Assembly: GCA_031258035.1 (NCBI GenBank)
Contig: JAIRNL010000147.1
Span: 1-9,126, forward strand
DNA: 9,126 nt
Source: Azoarcus sp.
Lineage (GTDB): Bacteria; Pseudomonadota; Gammaproteobacteria; Burkholderiales; Rhodocyclaceae
Reading direction: 5' to 3'
Shown here: one piece after another, positions 7,108-9,126 of the stretch
Layout: the number at the start of each line of letters is the position of its first letter
Numbering within the stretch: position 1 is the first letter of the stretch
Notes under the pieces: generated by a model
The model's input: the letters and a program-made list of their open reading frames with translations, nothing else
The model's database searches: none
What the model was told of the DNA's origin: nothing
Program-made: the position numbers and the translations under genes

Positions 7108-7285
7108 CCTCGTGTCACGGCCATGATGGTGGACGGATCCTTTCTCCGAATGGGCGCCCGCCCCGTTTTGCGGGGAAGTCGAAATAAAGGAAATTCTTGC
7201 CGCAACGGCCCTTGTCGCAGCGGGAGTCATTGACATGAAAAAACGGAAAAACACCACCGCCCCTCATGAAAAAGGAGAAGCCTGA
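7108..7285 (+). other. Gap between the small ORF and nqrE, with a start-less open frame
   Basis: This 178-nt stretch has no gene with a normal start, and its second half is visibly AT-richer than the neighbours. In the same frame as nqrE an open stretch runs from 7127 to a TGA at 7283-7285, reading WWTDPFSEWAPAPFCGEVEI at first, then KEILAATALVAAGVIDMKKR, then a polar end. This looks protein-like (acidic/amphipathic, short hydrophobic helix, basic end). The only in-frame ATG is at 7235 and gives 16 residues. An ATG at 7123 lies one base out of frame. A TTGACA at 7230-7235 has no matching -10. It could be a remnant, a frameshifted small gene or chance. Confidence 0.4.
7273..7277 (+). promoter_or_regulatory. 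Shine-Dalgarno of nqrE
   Basis: AGGAG (context AAAAAGGAGAAG) lies 8 nt before the nqrE ATG at 7286. Because nqrE is detached from nqrD here, it needs its own ribosome site, and this is the strongest one in the operon. Confidence 0.8.
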
Positions 7286-7894
7286 ATGGAACATCTCTTG
7301 AGCCTTTTCGTGCGCGCCGTGTTCATCGAGAACATGGCGCTCGCCTTCTTCCTGGGCATGTGCTCCTTCATCGCCATCTCCAAGAAAGTGGAAACCGCCA
7401 TCGGCCTCGGCATCGCGGTCATCGTGGTGCAGGCGATCACCCTGCCCGCCAACAACCTCGTCTACACCTACCTCCTGCGCGACGGGGCGCTGGCCTGGGC
7501 GGGGCTGCCGGATGTCGATCTCTCCTACCTCAGCTTTCTCACCTTCATCGGCGTCATCGCCGCCATCGTGCAGATCCTGGAAATGGCGCTCGACAAATAC
7601 CTGCCCGCGCTCTACAACGCGCTCGGCATCTTCCTGCCGCTGATCACCGTCAACTGCGTCATCATGGCCGGCTCCCTCTTCATGCAGGAACGCGACTACG
7701 GTTTCTCCGAATCGGTCGTCTACGGCATCGGCTCCGGGTTTTCGTGGGCGCTGGCCATCGCGCTCCTGGCTGGCATCCGCGAAAAGCTCAAATACTCGGA
7801 CGTGCCCGCCGGCCTGCGGGGGCTGGGCATCACCTTCATCATCATCGGCTTGATGTCCCTGGGCTTCATGTCGTTTTCCGGCGTGCAACTCTGA
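7286..7894 (+). CDS. nqrE: Na+-translocating NADH:ubiquinone reductase subunit E
   Basis: NqrE is an integral-membrane subunit (about six helices, related to RnfA), the inverted partner of NqrD. Each supplies two cysteines to the intramembrane 2Fe-2S cluster. The protein is 202 residues (V. cholerae 198). Its cysteines are C26 (GMCSFIAISKK), at the same number as in V. cholerae, and C124 (TVNCVIMAGSLFM), which corresponds to C120. The N-terminal stretch SLFVRAVFIENMALAFFLGM and GFSESVVYGIGSGFSWALAI are family signatures. The start is fixed by homology and by AGGAG at 7273-7277. It is normally adjacent to nqrD, but here it is separated from it by about 411 nt holding a small unknown ORF. nqrF follows after 9 nt. 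Confidence 0.98.
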   Translation: MEHLLSLFVRAVFIENMALAFFLGMCSFIAISKKVETAIGLGIAVIVVQAITLPANNLVYTYLLRDGALAWAGLPDVDLSYLSFLTFIGVIAAIVQILEMALDKYLPALYNALGIFLPLITVNCVIMAGSLFMQERDYGFSESVVYGIGSGFSWALAIALLAGIREKLKYSDVPAGLRGLGITFIIIGLMSLGFMSFSGVQL

Positions 7895-7903
7895 GGAAAA
7901 GCG

Positions 7904-9124
7904 ATGAACACACAGGAAATCTTTCTCGCCATCGGCATGTTCACCGGCATCGTGCTCGCGCTGGCTGTCGTCATCCTCGTGGCGCGCGCCTGGCTGGTCT
8001 CCAGCGGCGAAGTCAACATTGCCATCAACGGCGAGCGCAACATCGCCGTGTCCGCCGGGGGAAAACTGCTGCAAACACTGGCTGCGAACGACGTCTTCCT
8101 TTCTTCCGCCTGTGGCGGCGGCGGCACCTGCGGGCAGTGCAAATGCCAGGTGCTCGAAGGCGGCGGCGACCTGCTGCCCACCGAAGAGCCGCACTTCACC
8201 AAACGCGAGGCACGCGCCGGCTGGCGGCTTTCCTGCCAGGTGGCGGTGAAGCAGGCGATGAAAATCCAGGTGCCGGAAGAAGTCTTCGGCGTCAAGAAAT
8301 GGGAATGCACGGTGGCATCCAACCCCAACGTCGCCACCTTCATCAAGGAACTCACCCTGCGCCTGCCGGAAGGCGAACACGTCGATTTCCGCGCCGGCGG
8401 CTACGTGCAGCTCGAATGCCCGCCGCACACGGTCAATTACCGGGATTTCGACATACAGCCCGAATACCGTGGCGACTGGGACAAATACGACATGTGGCGT
8501 TACGTCTCGAAAGTGGACGAGCCGACGATCCGCGCCTACTCGATGGCGAACTACCCGGAAGAAAAAGGCATCGTCAAATTCAACATCCGCATCGCCTCGC
8601 CCCCGCCGGGCCGCGACGACATACCGCCGGGCAGGATGTCTTCCTACGTCTTCAACCTGAAGCCGGGCGACAAGATCACCGTCTACGGCCCCTTCGGCGA
8701 ATTCTTCGCCAGGGAGACGGACGCCGAAATGGTCTTCGTCGGCGGCGGCGCGGGCATGGCGCCGATGCGCTCGCACATCTTCGACCAGATGAAGCGCCTG
8801 AAGACGAAACGCAAGATCAGCTTCTGGTACGGCGCGCGCTCGCTGCGCGAAGCCTTCTACCTCGACGATTTCAACCAGCTACAGGCGGACAACCCCAACT
8901 TCACCTGGCATCTGGCGCTCTCCGACCCGTTGCCGGAAGACAACTGGACGGGGCCGACCGGCTTCATCCACAACGTGCTCCACGACAACTACCTGAAAGA
9001 GCATCCCGCGCCCGAGGACTGCGAGTTCTACATGTGCGGCCCCCCGATGATGAACGCTGCCGTCATCAAGATGCTGCTCGATCTCGGGGTCGAACGGGAG
9101 AACATCATGCTGGACGAATTCTAG
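7904..9124 (+). CDS. nqrF: Na+-translocating NADH:ubiquinone reductase subunit F (NADH dehydrogenase, FAD and 2Fe-2S)
   Basis: NqrF is the NADH-oxidising entry subunit. The protein is 406 residues (V. cholerae 408). It has one N-terminal membrane anchor (about 6-31), a plant-type ferredoxin domain with C70, C76, C79 and C111 for a 2Fe-2S centre (same numbers as in V. cholerae), an FAD domain with RAYS (210-213) and GRMSSYVF (243-250), and an NADH domain with GGGAGMAPMRS (280-290) and MCGPP (377-381), ending in LDEF. It passes electrons from NADH via FAD to the 2Fe-2S centre and on to the NqrDE cluster. The ATG at 7904 is preceded by GAGGAA (7893-7898), which overlaps the nqrE stop. The gene is complete and the window ends two bases later, so neither apbE nor a terminator can be judged. 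Confidence 0.98.
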   Translation: MNTQEIFLAIGMFTGIVLALAVVILVARAWLVSSGEVNIAINGERNIAVSAGGKLLQTLAANDVFLSSACGGGGTCGQCKCQVLEGGGDLLPTEEPHFTKREARAGWRLSCQVAVKQAMKIQVPEEVFGVKKWECTVASNPNVATFIKELTLRLPEGEHVDFRAGGYVQLECPPHTVNYRDFDIQPEYRGDWDKYDMWRYVSKVDEPTIRAYSMANYPEEKGIVKFNIRIASPPPGRDDIPPGRMSSYVFNLKPGDKITVYGPFGEFFARETDAEMVFVGGGAGMAPMRSHIFDQMKRLKTKRKISFWYGARSLREAFYLDDFNQLQADNPNFTWHLALSDPLPEDNWTGPTGFIHNVLHDNYLKEHPAPEDCEFYMCGPPMMNAAVIKMLLDLGVERENIMLDEF

Positions 9125-9126
9125 GG

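Noticed and set aside
7161..7175. Hairpin CCCCG-TTTTG-CGGGG as a terminator between the small ORF and nqrE
   Set aside because: The stem is only 5 bp and no T-run follows. A terminator here would cut off nqrE and nqrF, which the complex requires.
7230..7258. TTGACA (7230-7235) as an internal promoter for nqrE
   Set aside because: No -10-like hexamer occurs at a 16-18 bp distance. The downstream bases are CACCACC-type, so the match is probably chance.
2732..8776. Long minus-strand open frames (2732-4180, 4177-5400, 5348-6955, 7115-8776; 407-553 codons)
   Set aside because: They lie antiparallel to the nqr genes, whose products match their families end to end. Their composition (rich in His, Arg, Glu, Asp, Ala, Gly) is what GC-rich antisense frames give, and no domain is recognisable.

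Overview
This GC-rich window reads almost entirely on the + strand. Its core is a complete nqrABCDEF cluster, which encodes the six-subunit sodium-translocating NADH:ubiquinone oxidoreductase (Na+-NQR). The cluster is preceded by a two-gene unit (a TrpB2-type tryptophan synthase beta chain and a YciA-type acyl-CoA thioesterase) and by the 3' part of an Rpn-family gene. Na+-NQR, YciA and the Rpn protein with its 'GREEG' tail together suggest a Gram-negative proteobacterium. A GC-rich betaproteobacterium is my best guess, but this is inference from gene content and composition and no marker gene is present.

Layout. Positions 1-513 hold the C-terminal part of an Rpn/PD-(D/E)XK transposase-like protein, cut by the window edge. 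Positions 514-864 hold no convincing gene but contain a perfect 14-bp inverted repeat (676-709). Positions 865-2241 are trpB2, whose stop codon overlaps the start of yciA (2238-2654) as ATGA. A sigma70-like promoter (2709-2738) lies in the gap before nqrA. Then follow nqrA (2822-4162), nqrB (4165-5382), nqrC (5369-6160, overlapping nqrB by 14 nt), nqrD (6191-6874), an unexpected small ORF (6877-7107), a 178-nt gap (7108-7285), nqrE (7286-7894) and nqrF (7904-9124). The window ends two bases after the nqrF stop, so whether apbE, the flavin transferase needed for NqrB and NqrC, follows cannot be seen.

How the genes work together. NqrF takes electrons from NADH through FAD and a 2Fe-2S centre. 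NqrD and NqrE share a membrane-embedded 2Fe-2S cluster. NqrC and NqrB carry covalent FMN. NqrB and NqrA handle quinone, and sodium is pumped out. The key residues are all present, many at the same residue numbers as in Vibrio cholerae: NqrF C70/C76/C79/C111, NqrD C29/C112 and NqrE C26.

Most interesting point. nqrD and nqrE normally sit next to each other and encode two halves of one Fe-S site. Here they are separated by about 411 bp. This insert encodes a 76-residue protein with one membrane helix, an arginine cluster and a Gly/Asp/Cys repeat tail, tightly coupled to nqrD. A second protein-like reading frame without a start codon runs up to nqrE. I do not recognise either product.
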